Shown here one piece after another: positions 53,080 through 62,415 of a DNA stretch of 64,000 nucleotides. The notes under the pieces were generated by a model, which had not been told where the DNA came from, searched no databases, and was given only the letters and a program-made list of their open reading frames with translations. The translations under genes and the position numbers were made by a program. Position 1 is the stretch's first letter; every line of letters begins with the position of its first letter. Origin of the DNA: Nocardia nova NBRC 15556 (GTDB taxonomy: Bacteria; Actinomycetota; Actinomycetes; Mycobacteriales; Mycobacteriaceae). Location of the stretch: the NCBI RefSeq assembly GCF_001613005.1, contig NZ_BDBN01000007.1, positions 1 to 64,000 of the forward strand, in the 5' to 3' direction.

Positions 53080-53230
53080 AGTACATCCACGGGCGATAGC
53101 CGTATCGGCCATCGGTACACATAAGCGCCTGGGCGCGTTCTGGTCGAGGGCTCCTCGACTGCTGAGCGGCGGGAGTCGCCCGACAGCGGCTTTCAGCGTC
53201 GTCACAGGATGCCGACACTACGGTCGCCGC

Positions 53231-54475
53231 ATGACCGGTACACAACCGCATGACCGCGGGGCGCGTTCGATATTGAGCAAGGTTCCAGAAGTCACGGTGT
53301 GGTTCTGGATCATCAAGATCTTGTGCACCACGGTCGGTGAAAGCTTCGCCGACTGGATCAACATGACACTCGGCGTGGGTCTTTCAGCGACTGCAGTGCT
53401 GTTCACTGGGGTGCTGACGGTAGTGCTGACATGGCAGCTACGGCTGAATCGTTATGTGCCGCTTGCGTATTGGTTGACCGTGGTCGTGGTGAGCGTGGCC
53501 GGAACTCTATACACCGATATTCTCACCGACAGCCTGCCCGTGCCGCTGGCGGTGAGCACAACCGTGATGGCGGTTGTCCTGGCGGTGGTGTTCGGGATCT
53601 GGTTCGTGCGTGAACGTACGCTGTCGATCCACAGCATCGTCACGCTGCCGCGTGAGCTGTTCTACTGGCTGGCGGTGCTGGTCACCTTCGCTTTGGGTAC
53701 GGCCGCCGGAGACTGGACCCTCGAGGCGACCGGGTGGGGGCCGGGCACCTCGGTGTTGCTGCCCGCAATCCTGATCGCAGCGGTCGCGCTGGGCTGGCGG
53801 CTCGGCGCGAACGCTGTCCTGTCGTTCTGGCTGGCCTACATTCTGACCCGCCCGCTGGGCGCCAACCTCGGTGACTGGCTCGCCTCCCCGACCGACCAGC
53901 ACGGTCTCGGCGTCGGGACGGCGTGGACCAGCATCATCTTCCTGGCCGCAATCATGGCCACCATCGTCTACCTCACCATCACCCGAAGCGATGTGATCGA
54001 CGCCGGTCCGTCCCCAGCGCCGGCCACCACGGCGCGACGCGAGCGGATCATGCTCGGTTTCTACCTGGTCGTGGCAGTTCTCGCCGGTGCGGTGGTCACA
54101 TGGGCGAGCGCACAGCCCCACACCGCCCAAGCGGCCGCCTCCGACGAGGACGCCGCACCACCAGCAGCCGCACCAGCCGACCCCGCCCAGGTGCGCCGGC
54201 ATTTCCCACCCGCTGACATCGACAAATTCGGAGTCATCGCCCACGACACACTGAACCTGGTACAGGCCGGCAGGCAGACCGATGCGAAGGCGCGCGTGAA
54301 AGACCTCGAAACAGCGTGGGATCAAGACCAGGACGTATTGCAGCCGATGGATGCGTCATCCTGGAAGAATCTCGACACCCGCATCGACGCGGTCCTCTCG
54401 GCGATACGCGCACCGCACCCAGACAGCGCAGCCGAGGTGCAGGCGCTGAATTCACTCATCACTGCACTGGAGTGA
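53231..54475 (+). CDS. COG4705-like membrane protein with C-terminal extension
   Basis: A 414-residue protein. Residues 15-260 hold eight or so membrane helices in repeated units that each begin with an aromatic-rich start and a T-x-G-E/D or T-x-x-G-D turn (KVPEVTVWFWIIKILCTTVG, ESFADW; LVTFALGTAAGDWTLEATGW; LTRPLGANLGDWLASPTD). This is the COG4705 membrane-anchored family of unknown role. After another helix, residues 315-414 form an Ala/Pro-rich linker and a helical domain (FPPADIDKFGVIAHDTLNLV) not present in the paralogue at 58594. The ATG at 53231 begins the family sequence. Confidence 0.78.
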   Translation: MTGTQPHDRGARSILSKVPEVTVWFWIIKILCTTVGESFADWINMTLGVGLSATAVLFTGVLTVVLTWQLRLNRYVPLAYWLTVVVVSVAGTLYTDILTDSLPVPLAVSTTVMAVVLAVVFGIWFVRERTLSIHSIVTLPRELFYWLAVLVTFALGTAAGDWTLEATGWGPGTSVLLPAILIAAVALGWRLGANAVLSFWLAYILTRPLGANLGDWLASPTDQHGLGVGTAWTSIIFLAAIMATIVYLTITRSDVIDAGPSPAPATTARRERIMLGFYLVVAVLAGAVVTWASAQPHTAQAAASDEDAAPPAAAPADPAQVRRHFPPADIDKFGVIAHDTLNLVQAGRQTDAKARVKDLETAWDQDQDVLQPMDASSWKNLDTRIDAVLSAIRAPHPDSAAEVQALNSLITALE

Positions 54476-54601
54476 CATCCCAGCGATTCCGGTGAAGCCC
54501 GGTAGCTCAGCGAAATCACAGCGACACGCGCGCAGGCTGGTGGGGCATCTGAAGGTATCGGACGTCGGGGACGATCTTCCTGACAGATAAGAGATGACAC
54601 G

Positions 54602-55465
54602 ATGAACTACGGAACGGCCCTTCGCCGGGAGGTACGGGAATCGGGGGTGACGCCGCTGATCGGCGTCTACGACATGTATTCGGCATCGCTTGCGGCACAA
54701 CAGTTCAGCGGGATGTTCGTCTCGGGTTTCGGTTTCGCCGCCTCCTATTACGGGATGCCCGATATCGGGCTGATCGCCTGGTCGGACATGGTCGCATTCG
54801 TTCAACGACTACGACTGGCGTTTCCGGACCAGCATCTGCTCGTCGATATCGATGACGGCTACGGCGACCCCGAGGTGGCCGCCCAAGTCGCGGCAAACCT
54901 GGAACGAGTCGGGGCCTCGGGCGTGATTCTGGAGGATCAGAAGCGGCCGCGCCGCTGCGGCCACGCCGCCGGAAAACAAGTACTGCCGCTCGATGAGTAC
55001 CTCACCAAACTCGACGCAGTACTTCAGGTGCGCACCGACCTGCTGGTGGTGGCGCGAACCGATGCGGTCGAGGAATGCGAGATGCTGCACCGAGCAGAGG
55101 CCCTGGCCGACACCGATGCCGACGTCGTGCTGGTCGACGGCGTCCGCTCAGCAGACCTCATCAGCAAGGCGCGTGCGCGGGTGGGCGCAAAACCGTTGCT
55201 GTTCAACCAAATAGCAGGCGGCGTGTCACCCCGGCTGTCGCTGTCCGAACTCGGCGAACTCGGCGTGAACGTCGCCATCTACTCCACGCCGTGCCTGTTC
55301 GCCGCCCACACCGCCATAGCGCAGACACTGCGCAATCTGCACGCCAACGACGGCCGACTCGACGACGACGGTGTCGGTGTCGCCGCATCCACCCGATTAT
55401 TGGAACGCAATATGATCGCTCACCAACACGGCGACCAATTGATGCTGCTGGGCAACCAGAACTGA
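54602..55465 (+). CDS. isocitrate lyase / PEP mutase-family protein
   Basis: A 287-residue TIM barrel of the PEP mutase/isocitrate lyase superfamily. DIDDGYGDPEVAAQVAANLE is the metal-binding motif; ASGVILEDQKRPRRCGHAAG contains the mobile loop in which the ICL K-K-C-G-H becomes R-R-C-G-H; LVVARTDAVEECEMLHRAEA follows. Members include oxaloacetate hydrolases, methylisocitrate lyase and PEP phosphomutase. The N-terminus MNYGTALRREVRESGVTPLI and the substitution suggest a C-C or C-P lyase of unknown substrate. It is not part of the island operons. Confidence 0.85.
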   Translation: MNYGTALRREVRESGVTPLIGVYDMYSASLAAQQFSGMFVSGFGFAASYYGMPDIGLIAWSDMVAFVQRLRLAFPDQHLLVDIDDGYGDPEVAAQVAANLERVGASGVILEDQKRPRRCGHAAGKQVLPLDEYLTKLDAVLQVRTDLLVVARTDAVEECEMLHRAEALADTDADVVLVDGVRSADLISKARARVGAKPLLFNQIAGGVSPRLSLSELGELGVNVAIYSTPCLFAAHTAIAQTLRNLHANDGRLDDDGVGVAASTRLLERNMIAHQHGDQLMLLGNQN

Positions 55466-55608
55466 ACCGGCCGCCTCATCTGCCACCGGGCCAGCCCGGT
55501 ACGGACCTGAGCCCATCGGTCAACGATGACCCGCATTGCGGTGGTGATCTGGGTGCTCGTCATGGATGTGACTTTCGGGCAGTTGCCGAAATGGTGCTGT
55601 TCGCGCGA

Positions 55609-56991
55609 TCAGTCATCGGGGGCCAGGGGGAGGCTGACGACGACGCGTGCCCCGCCATGGGGTGACCCACCGATGGTGACTGTGCCGTGGTGGGCGGCAA
55701 CGATTTCGGCGACGATCGCCAACCCGAGCCCGGTGCCGCCGCTGTCCCGGCCACGATCGTCCTGCAGGCGGACGAACCGCTCGAAGACACGTTCACGTTC
55801 CGCGACCGGGATACCCGGTCCGTCGTCGTCGACAACCAGTTCCGCGCGCGTGGCTGTCTGCCTAGTGTGCAATTCGACGACCGAGCGGGAGTGAATAAAT
55901 GCATTGCCGAGAAGGTTTCGCGCTACCCGCGTCAGCGACCGCGCGTCGCCGCGGAGTCTGACCGGGCGCAGGTCCGTGGTCACTCTCAGGTCATCGCGGC
56001 CCCGCACCGCCCCGAGTGCGATGGCGGCGACATCGTCCAGGTCGACGTCGGTGGCGTGGACGGTGAGACCGTTTTCGTCGGCCGCGGCCAGCGTCAGCAG
56101 GTCGTCGATGAGGTAGCGCATGCGTTCGGCCTCCGGGAGGAGCGTGTCGGCGGCGAGATCGGTGTCGAACGCGTGGGGATGGTCGCGGGCCAACTCCAGC
56201 CCCCCCAGCACGGTAGCCAGTGGGCTGCGCAGTTCGTGGGAGGCATCGGAGAGGAACCGGCGCTGGGCGCGGTGGCCGGCTTCGATGCGGCCGAGCATTT
56301 CGTTCATGGTGACAGCCAGCCGGGCGACCTCGTCGCGCGCGGCCGGCACGGGCACCCGTTCGGCCAGTTCGGTGCTGCCGATCCCCGCGACCCGGGACCG
56401 GATCGCCTCCACCGACCGCAGCGACCGACCAACCAGCGCATAGGTTGCCCCGGCAGCGACCACCACCACGACCGGGGCGCCGACGGCCAATGCGATCGCC
56501 ACCTCCGCCATCGTGTCTTCCACCGATTCGATGTCGGCCGCCACCACCACCGTGACCGGCCCGGCCGGGGACTCGACCGGGCGTGCCGATAGCCGTAGAT
56601 CGGAATCTCCACCCACCGACTGTCCGACAACGGTCTGCGCGTTCGGCGCCAGAGGCGCAGAGTCGCCGCCGGAGGATCGAAGGATCCGCCCGGACGGGTC
56701 GGTGATTTCGACGATCTCGACGTATCCGTTCGGTGCGAGCAGCGCCGGGTTCAGCGCCGCGGGTGCCGTAGTGCGCAGTTGCGCACTGATGTCATCGAGC
56801 CGAGCGGTGGCAGCAGCGTCCACGGTGCCGATCAGCGATCGATACAGCAGCCACAACATGATCCCGGCACCGAACCCGAGCACCACGGTGATGACCGCGG
56901 TGGTGACCAATGCCGAGCGAAGCCGCAAACCCCACCGCGACGGCGGCCACAACGGTTCCAAGCGCTCGCTGACCCCCAGTGGCCGCCGCAT
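55609..56991 (-). CDS. two-component sensor histidine kinase
   Basis: A 460-residue membrane sensor. A first helix (ALVTTAVITVVLGFGAGIML) and a second (VAIALAVGAPVVVVVAAGAT) flank an extracytoplasmic domain; then HAMP, HisKA with the phospho-accepting His in SDASHELRSPLA near residue 250, and a HATPase domain with DDGPGIPVAERERVFERFVR and GGTGLGLAIV. It phosphorylates an OmpR-type regulator, very likely the one at 59535-60206, on the same strand but 2.5 kb away. The ATG at 56991 precedes MRRPLGVSERLEPLWPP. Confidence 0.9.
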   Translation of the reverse strand: MRRPLGVSERLEPLWPPSRWGLRLRSALVTTAVITVVLGFGAGIMLWLLYRSLIGTVDAAATARLDDISAQLRTTAPAALNPALLAPNGYVEIVEITDPSGRILRSSGGDSAPLAPNAQTVVGQSVGGDSDLRLSARPVESPAGPVTVVVAADIESVEDTMAEVAIALAVGAPVVVVVAAGATYALVGRSLRSVEAIRSRVAGIGSTELAERVPVPAARDEVARLAVTMNEMLGRIEAGHRAQRRFLSDASHELRSPLATVLGGLELARDHPHAFDTDLAADTLLPEAERMRYLIDDLLTLAAADENGLTVHATDVDLDDVAAIALGAVRGRDDLRVTTDLRPVRLRGDARSLTRVARNLLGNAFIHSRSVVELHTRQTATRAELVVDDDGPGIPVAERERVFERFVRLQDDRGRDSGGTGLGLAIVAEIVAAHHGTVTIGGSPHGGARVVVSLPLAPDD

Positions 56992-57193
56992 ACCGACTCC
57001 GTCCGTCTTCGCTACACCGTGACCACATTGTGGGCGATCGACGCCCATGCTCGGCCATCGCTCTCAGCGTCATCACAGCCGGGCTCTGCCACTGTGGCCT
57101 CGACACCGCACCCGGTGTCGTCGATCGCCACGCCCGGTTCGTCCGTGATGGCGCGCCTCGACCGAACAGTCCCCGCAGAAAGCCCACCGTCGA

Positions 57194-57841
57194 ATGCAAC
57201 ATGTGATCCTCACCTACGGACTTGTCGCCATCGTGGTGCTGATGGCGGCCGAATCGGCGTGTATCCCGATCCCATCGGAGGTGACGATGCTGCTCGGCGG
57301 TGCGCTGGCCGCCGGGGCGGTCGGGGATGCGCACCCCAATCTCGTCGCTGTGATCGTGGCCGGCACGCTCGGCAACGTGGCGGGCAGCTACCTCGCCTGG
57401 CTGGTCGGCCGCTGGGGTGGCCGCCCTGCCCTGCATCGGTGGGGCCGATACGTGCTGCTACGCACCGAAGAGGTCGATCGCGCGCAGGAGTGGTTCGACC
57501 GGCACGGGGGCGCGGCCGTATTCTGGGCCCGACTGCTACCCGGGATTCGCACATTCATCTCGCTGCCCGCCGGGATCGCCGAGATGCCCGGAACGCGGTT
57601 CGGGATCTACACCGTGGCCGGCTGCCTGCCGTGGACCGCGGCCCTCGCGATCGGCGGCTACTTCGCAGGCGCGAACTGGCAACATGTCGAAGACGTACTG
57701 CGCGGCCCGAGCTATGCCGTCGCGGCAGTCGTCGGTCTCGCGATCGTGACGACCGCGGTGTTGTATCTGCGACGGCGCTCACGCCGGCAAGCCGGTTCTG
57801 CCAGCTCCGTCGACGCCCAGCCGGACAGAACCAGCCGATGA
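57194..57841 (+). CDS. DedA-family (SNARE-associated/VTT domain) membrane protein
   Basis: A 215-residue membrane protein beginning MQHVILTYGLVAIVVLMAAE. The DedA hallmark ESACIPIPSEVTMLLGGALA, the GNVAGSYLAWLVGRWGGRPA segment, and ARLLPGIRTFISLPAGIAEM are present. DedA proteins take part in lipid (polyprenyl-phosphate or phosphatidylethanolamine) flipping and envelope homeostasis. It is divergent from the histidine kinase gene and is followed closely by the GPP34-like gene. Confidence 0.9.
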   Translation: MQHVILTYGLVAIVVLMAAESACIPIPSEVTMLLGGALAAGAVGDAHPNLVAVIVAGTLGNVAGSYLAWLVGRWGGRPALHRWGRYVLLRTEEVDRAQEWFDRHGGAAVFWARLLPGIRTFISLPAGIAEMPGTRFGIYTVAGCLPWTAALAIGGYFAGANWQHVEDVLRGPSYAVAAVVGLAIVTTAVLYLRRRSRRQAGSASSVDAQPDRTSR

Positions 57842-57900
57842 GATCATCGGCGCCACGGCCTCTCAGCGATTCCACAGCCGCCTCGCGCCAGGGTGACGGC

Positions 57901-58512
57901 ATGACCCCGATTACCCACGACCTGTTGTGGCTGCTACTCGACGACGACACCGGTCGGCTCGTGATCGACAGGCGTACCACCGGCCACGCATTAGCCGTCG
58001 CCGCTTCCGCCGAGAACCTTTGGCGCGCAACACAACCGCACCCGCGGACCGCGTCACCGCGGAGACTTCGCGAGAAGACACTGCTCGCACTCCACGCCAC
58101 CCACCGAGTGCTCCCCCGCCGCACCAGATTCGGCGGCGTGATCTCCCGAACGACCTGGCCCACTACGGATCTGCTCGGCAAGCAGGAGCTGCGCCGCCCA
58201 CTGCAGCGCGCACTGTTCGACACCCAACCCGCCGATGACGCGACCCGTGCGTTGATCGCGATCCTGCACGGCGTCGACGCCCTGGCCATCCAATGCCCGC
58301 GATGGTCACACCGCGAAACCAACTATTGGGCACGGCGATTCATCGCACAGCACGCCGACTGCACCCACCTCGCCGAATCGCTGGCACACGTCGAACGCGA
58401 GGCACTCGCCGACGCCCTCAGCTTCGGAACTCGCCCGTTGTTCGCCAACCCGCCGTTCGGGTCCGCGACTGGCATATCTGCGCAGAGACCTTCCGCTCCG
58501 ACACCGGAGTGA
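57901..58512 (+). CDS. GPP34 (Golgi phosphoprotein 3)-like protein
   Basis: A 203-residue protein starting MTPITHDLLWLLLDDDTGRL, which matches the start of bacterial GPP34 proteins (LLLLxxDDxTGR). The later block TRALIAILHGVDALAIQCPR fits the conserved helices. In bacteria its role is unknown; membrane phospholipid or phosphoinositide binding is suggested by the eukaryotic homologue. ATG 57901 is preferred; an ATG at 57838 overlapping the DedA stop (ATGA) is possible and would couple the two genes. Confidence 0.8.
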   Translation: MTPITHDLLWLLLDDDTGRLVIDRRTTGHALAVAASAENLWRATQPHPRTASPRRLREKTLLALHATHRVLPRRTRFGGVISRTTWPTTDLLGKQELRRPLQRALFDTQPADDATRALIAILHGVDALAIQCPRWSHRETNYWARRFIAQHADCTHLAESLAHVEREALADALSFGTRPLFANPPFGSATGISAQRPSAPTPE

Positions 58513-58593
58513 GGGTTTCACAGCGTCCTCTCAGCAGCTGTGGTGCAGAATGCGCGACCGTATGCCCGCCTCGACGAAGGAAACGCCACGTCC

Positions 58594-59478
58594 ATGACAG
58601 CGCAGACCGACAACGCGTTCACCCACTACAAACTGCCGCAGATCACGGTCATGTTCTGGGTCCTCAAGATCGCTGCTACCACCCTGGGCGAAACCGGTGG
58701 CGACATGATCTCGCAGACCTTGAAGCTCGGATACGTCGCGGCCACGGTGTTGTTCCTGGCGATCTTCGTGGTCAGCCTGCTCGCGCAACTGCGGGCCCGC
58801 CGCTTCCATCCCGCCCTGTATTGGACCGTGATCGCCGCGACCAGCACCGCGGGCACCACCATGTCGGACCTGATCAACCGCGGACCGGGTCACGACACCT
58901 CCACCGACGGCGGGCTCGGCTACGGCGCCGGCGCGGCCATACTCATCGCCGGACTCGCGATCGTGTTCATCATCTGGAAATTCAGCGGCCAAACCTACGA
59001 CGTCACCAACATCACCACCTTCCGCGGTGAACTGCTGTACTGGGCGGCGATTCTGCTGTCGAACACCCTCGGAACCTCGACCGGCGATTTCCTGTCCGAC
59101 AGCTCCGGCCTGGGCTACTGGGGCAGCGCCCTGCTGATCGGCGCGGTCATGGCCGCCATCCTGGCCGCGCACTACTTCACGAAAATCCCCGGCCCACTGC
59201 TGTTCTGGATCGCGTTCATCCTCACCCGCCCCCTCGGCGCCACCGGTGGCGACCTGTTGTCCAAACCCCGCACCTCCGGCGGGCTGGGCCTGGGGACCTA
59301 CGGCACCTCCGCGGTCCTGCTCGCGATCCTGGTCCTGGGTATCGCCTTCACCCACTGGCAGCAACGCCGCGACCGGTCGGTCAACGAATTCGAACCGGTC
59401 CTCACCGCGGACGGTATACACACCCCGACAACCGGCCCGGAGCCGGTCGCCGAGCCGACAACGCACCAGCACCGATGA
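58594..59478 (+). CDS. COG4705-like membrane protein
   Basis: A 294-residue membrane protein with four repeats of the COG4705 unit (KLPQITVMFWVLKIAATTLG; TTMSDLINRGPG; ILLSNTLGTSTGDFLSDSSG; LTRPLGATGGDLLSKPRT). Short polar C-terminal tail. The ATG has GAAGGAAACG somewhat upstream and starts MTAQTDNAFTHYKLPQ. It is the paralogue of the larger protein at 53231, and is the third plus-strand gene between the sensor kinase and its likely response regulator. Function not established. Confidence 0.82.
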   Translation: MTAQTDNAFTHYKLPQITVMFWVLKIAATTLGETGGDMISQTLKLGYVAATVLFLAIFVVSLLAQLRARRFHPALYWTVIAATSTAGTTMSDLINRGPGHDTSTDGGLGYGAGAAILIAGLAIVFIIWKFSGQTYDVTNITTFRGELLYWAAILLSNTLGTSTGDFLSDSSGLGYWGSALLIGAVMAAILAAHYFTKIPGPLLFWIAFILTRPLGATGGDLLSKPRTSGGLGLGTYGTSAVLLAILVLGIAFTHWQQRRDRSVNEFEPVLTADGIHTPTTGPEPVAEPTTHQHR

Positions 59479-59534
59479 TTGCGTTCGAGGTGGCGGGAGG
59501 CGGTTTCCGCGGGCTCGAGGACGGGCCCGCGGGG

Positions 59535-60206
59535 CTACTCTTCCCGAATGCGGTAGCCGACACCGCGGACGGTTTCGATGCTGCTGCGGCCGAACGGTGT
59601 GTCGATTTTGCGGCGTAGGTAACCGATGTAGATTTCGACGACGTTGGTGTCGCCGTCGTAGTGGGTGTCCCACACCGAACGCAGGATGTCGGTCTTGCTG
59701 ACGACATGACCGGGATGGCGCATCAGATATTCGAGAACGGCGAATTCGCGTGGCGTGAGCTCGATGTGCTGCTCCCCACGATGCACACGGTGGCGGCCGG
59801 GATCCAACGACAGATCGCCGACGGTGATCACCGGCGGCCGTTCGGTGTTGCCCCGCCGTTGCAGCGCGCGCAGCCGGGCGGTCAACACGATGTGGGAGAA
59901 CGGTTTGGTCAGGTAATCGTCGGCCCCCATGTCGAAGGCATCGACCATGTCGTAGTCGCCGTCCTTGGCCGACAGCATCAACACCGGTGTCCAGATGCGA
60001 CGTCTCCGCAGTTCCCGCACGACCTCGTAGCCGTTGAGACCGGGCAGCATGATGTCGAGCACGATCACATCGAACCCCTCGTTCACGGCGAGATCGAGGC
60101 CCTCCACACCGTCATGGGCGACTGCCACGACGAACCCCTCCGCCCGCAATCTCCGACGTAAGGTTTCGGCCAGCGATATCTCGTCGTCGACCACGAGAAC
60201 ACGCAC
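59535..60206 (-). CDS. OmpR/PhoB-family response regulator
   Basis: A 223-residue regulator. Receiver domain with D7/D8 (VVDDEISLAE), phospho-acceptor D51 in FDVIVLDIMLPGLNGYEVVR, Thr/Ser in VLMLSAKDGDYD, and a C-terminal winged-helix (ELTPREFAVLEYLMRHPGHV, VVEIYIGYLRRKID, VRGVGYRIRE). It starts with GTG at 60206, three bases after the PAP2 stop, so the two are in one operon. The likely partner sensor is at 55609-56991. Confidence 0.92.
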   Translation of the reverse strand: MRVLVVDDEISLAETLRRRLRAEGFVVAVAHDGVEGLDLAVNEGFDVIVLDIMLPGLNGYEVVRELRRRRIWTPVLMLSAKDGDYDMVDAFDMGADDYLTKPFSHIVLTARLRALQRRGNTERPPVITVGDLSLDPGRHRVHRGEQHIELTPREFAVLEYLMRHPGHVVSKTDILRSVWDTHYDGDTNVVEIYIGYLRRKIDTPFGRSSIETVRGVGYRIREE

Positions 60207-60209
60207 GAC

Positions 60210-61076
60210 TCAGTTCCTTCCCTCGGCCCCTGCGCTTCCGGCGGACAGAGAAAGCTCACCCTGAACGGACTTCCGTTCAGCAGGGGCACCGTCGCGTTGC
60301 CGATCCGGCGCCGCGGTGGCCACGGTGCCTGCCGGCCGCCGCCACTGCCCACCAGCGGTCGTGGGAGACAACCAGACCAGCACTGTCGTCGCCGCCAGTG
60401 TGACACCCGTGCCGAGGACCGCGCCTCCGACCACATCGGTGAGCCAATGAACGCCCAGATACAACCGTGTGGCCGCGACCACGGCCACGATCACCGCGGC
60501 CGCGACACTCGCAAGCGCCGTGCGGCCACGCCCGGGCCGGGCCAGCACATAGAGGACCAGAACGGCACCGGCCAACGCCGTGGTGGCGGTGGTGTGACCG
60601 GACGGGAACGAGAAATCCGATTCGGCGGTCAAGTGCAGAACAGCCGGCGGTCGGGCCCGACCGACCACATCCTTGGTCACCGTGCTCACCACAGCCGCGA
60701 AACCGACTGTGCCGACGATGAATACAGCCGGAACAGCACTGCGTCTGCGCCAGGCGAATACCCCGGAAACAACGACCGCCACCGCAGCCACACCGACCGG
60801 ACTACCGAGATCGGTGATCGCGCGCGCCAGCGCCGTCGCGGTGCCATTGCGGTGCTCGACGAACCACCGCAACGTACCCGCATCGGCACCGGTCACCCAA
60901 CCAGACGCCGCGACCTGCACTCCCAGGACCACGAACAGCGCCGCAACCACCAACGCCCGCAAGGCCGACCACCCCACTCCTCCCCCCGACACCGACGAAT
61001 CACCGCCCCGGCCGAACAGGATCGATACAACAAAGACCACCGTTCCAACAGCGGCCGCACCGATCGCGACTTCCAT
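60210..61076 (-). CDS. PAP2-superfamily membrane phosphatase
   Basis: A 288-residue protein with about six membrane helices and the three PAP2 phosphatase motifs: KDVVGRARPP, SFPSGHTTAT, and RLYLGVHWLTDVVGG. It removes phosphate from a lipid such as undecaprenyl pyrophosphate or phosphatidate. ATG 61076 is a choice; GTG 61139 and TTG 61160 extend the N-terminus by 21-28 residues of less typical sequence. It lies just upstream of the response-regulator gene, so envelope-lipid status may be tied to the two-component system (inference). Confidence 0.88.
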   Translation of the reverse strand: MEVAIGAAAVGTVVFVVSILFGRGGDSSVSGGGVGWSALRALVVAALFVVLGVQVAASGWVTGADAGTLRWFVEHRNGTATALARAITDLGSPVGVAAVAVVVSGVFAWRRRSAVPAVFIVGTVGFAAVVSTVTKDVVGRARPPAVLHLTAESDFSFPSGHTTATTALAGAVLVLYVLARPGRGRTALASVAAAVIVAVVAATRLYLGVHWLTDVVGGAVLGTGVTLAATTVLVWLSPTTAGGQWRRPAGTVATAAPDRQRDGAPAERKSVQGELSLSAGSAGAEGRN

Positions 61077-61394
61077 GCTCGACGATTCGGTGCTGATTTC
61101 CTCCACCACCCCGTGGACGACATCGATAATCGCAGACACATGCCCAGTGTCGCGAAACAACGCTGTGGAAACGCTGAGCGCCGCACAACCTGCCCCAGGC
61201 CTGCTGTATCGGGCTTTCGCCCGCCGCGCGGCTGAACGTACCCCGACAGCCTGGGCCCTCTACCCGGAGATACAGCGGGTACCGCCCAAGTTCCCGCTTC
61301 TGCAGGTAGCTGTCGGCCAGAGATGCTCTCGCCACCCCGACGACAAGCGACACCGCCCGTTGCGAGGCGAGCTCGACATCACACCGGCGGCAGA

Positions 61395-62147
61395 ATGATC
61401 ACGGTGAGCGTCGCGTCGCCCGGTGTGGGTTTGGCAGTGTTGTGCCTGGTGCTGGTTACGACGTCGGCAGCGGTGTACCGGCTCGCATATCTCGGCTCGA
61501 CGCTGATTGTGCCCGGTGCAGCGGTTCGCGCGATCGTGCAACTGAGTGTGGTCGCGCTGGTGCTCGCCGCAGCCCTGCGCCATCTGTGGTCCTCGTTTCT
61601 GGTTCTGGGCGTGATGTTCGCGGCCGCGGTGTTCACCTCCGCTCGCCGAGCACGAGCCGGGCGCTCCGGAGCATGGCTGGCCGCAGCCCTGGCGACCGGA
61701 TGGGCTGCCGTCCTCCCGGTGATGATCCTCAGCGGTGTCGTCCCCGTCGTAGGGCCCGCGGTCGTCCCTGTCGGTGGCATCATCCTCGGCGGCGCCATGA
61801 CCGCGACCTCGCTGGCGGCACGCCGCGCGCTGGACGCCGTTCACGACCGGCGCGGGGAGATCGAGGCGGCCATGAGCCTGGGTTTCACCGACCGCCACGC
61901 CCGTCTGGAAATCATCCGATCCACCGCGGCCGACGCGCTGCTGCCCGGCGTCGACCAAACCCGCACCGTCGGACTGGTCACGCTGCCCGGCGCGTTCGTC
62001 GGGGTCCTCATCGCCAGCGGATCCGCGGCCCGCGCGGCCGCGGTTCAGATCCTCGTGCTCCTCGGCCTGCTCCTCGCACAATCCTGCGCGGTCGCGGTCA
62101 CCATCGAACTGGTCGCCCACGGCCGAATCCGACGACCCTCACGCTGA
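61395..62147 (+). CDS. FetB/UPF0014-like ABC transporter permease
   Basis: A 250-residue membrane protein. The block RAIVQLSVVALVLAAALRHL, the MTATSLAARRALDAVHDRRG segment and the LVTLPGAFVGVLIASGSAAR end are typical of the FetB/YbbM family, which with FetA forms an ABC exporter linked to iron homeostasis. No ATPase gene is next to it here. The ATG at 61395 begins the first helix. Function in this organism unproven. Confidence 0.82.
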   Translation: MITVSVASPGVGLAVLCLVLVTTSAAVYRLAYLGSTLIVPGAAVRAIVQLSVVALVLAAALRHLWSSFLVLGVMFAAAVFTSARRARAGRSGAWLAAALATGWAAVLPVMILSGVVPVVGPAVVPVGGIILGGAMTATSLAARRALDAVHDRRGEIEAAMSLGFTDRHARLEIIRSTAADALLPGVDQTRTVGLVTLPGAFVGVLIASGSAARAAAVQILVLLGLLLAQSCAVAVTIELVAHGRIRRPSR

Positions 62148-62415
62148 GTTGCGTCAACCTCTCGGCAGGATCCAGCCCGGTACACGGTAAACGCCCGACA
62201 GGCGACATCTCAGCCACCAGTGACGTTCGCGGACACCGGACCGTCGCGTGCCGCGCAACAGTTTCACGACACCCCACGCTGAAGGGTCCGAGCGTCAATG
62301 GCTGTAGATCGTGCCGATGGCCGCGGTGGTGGGCTCCTGACTGCCGATAGTGCCGAAGGTCGAATCCAACCGCTCCGGATCGCAGTCGGTCGGCAGACCC
62401 GCAGCCGCGCGCGAT

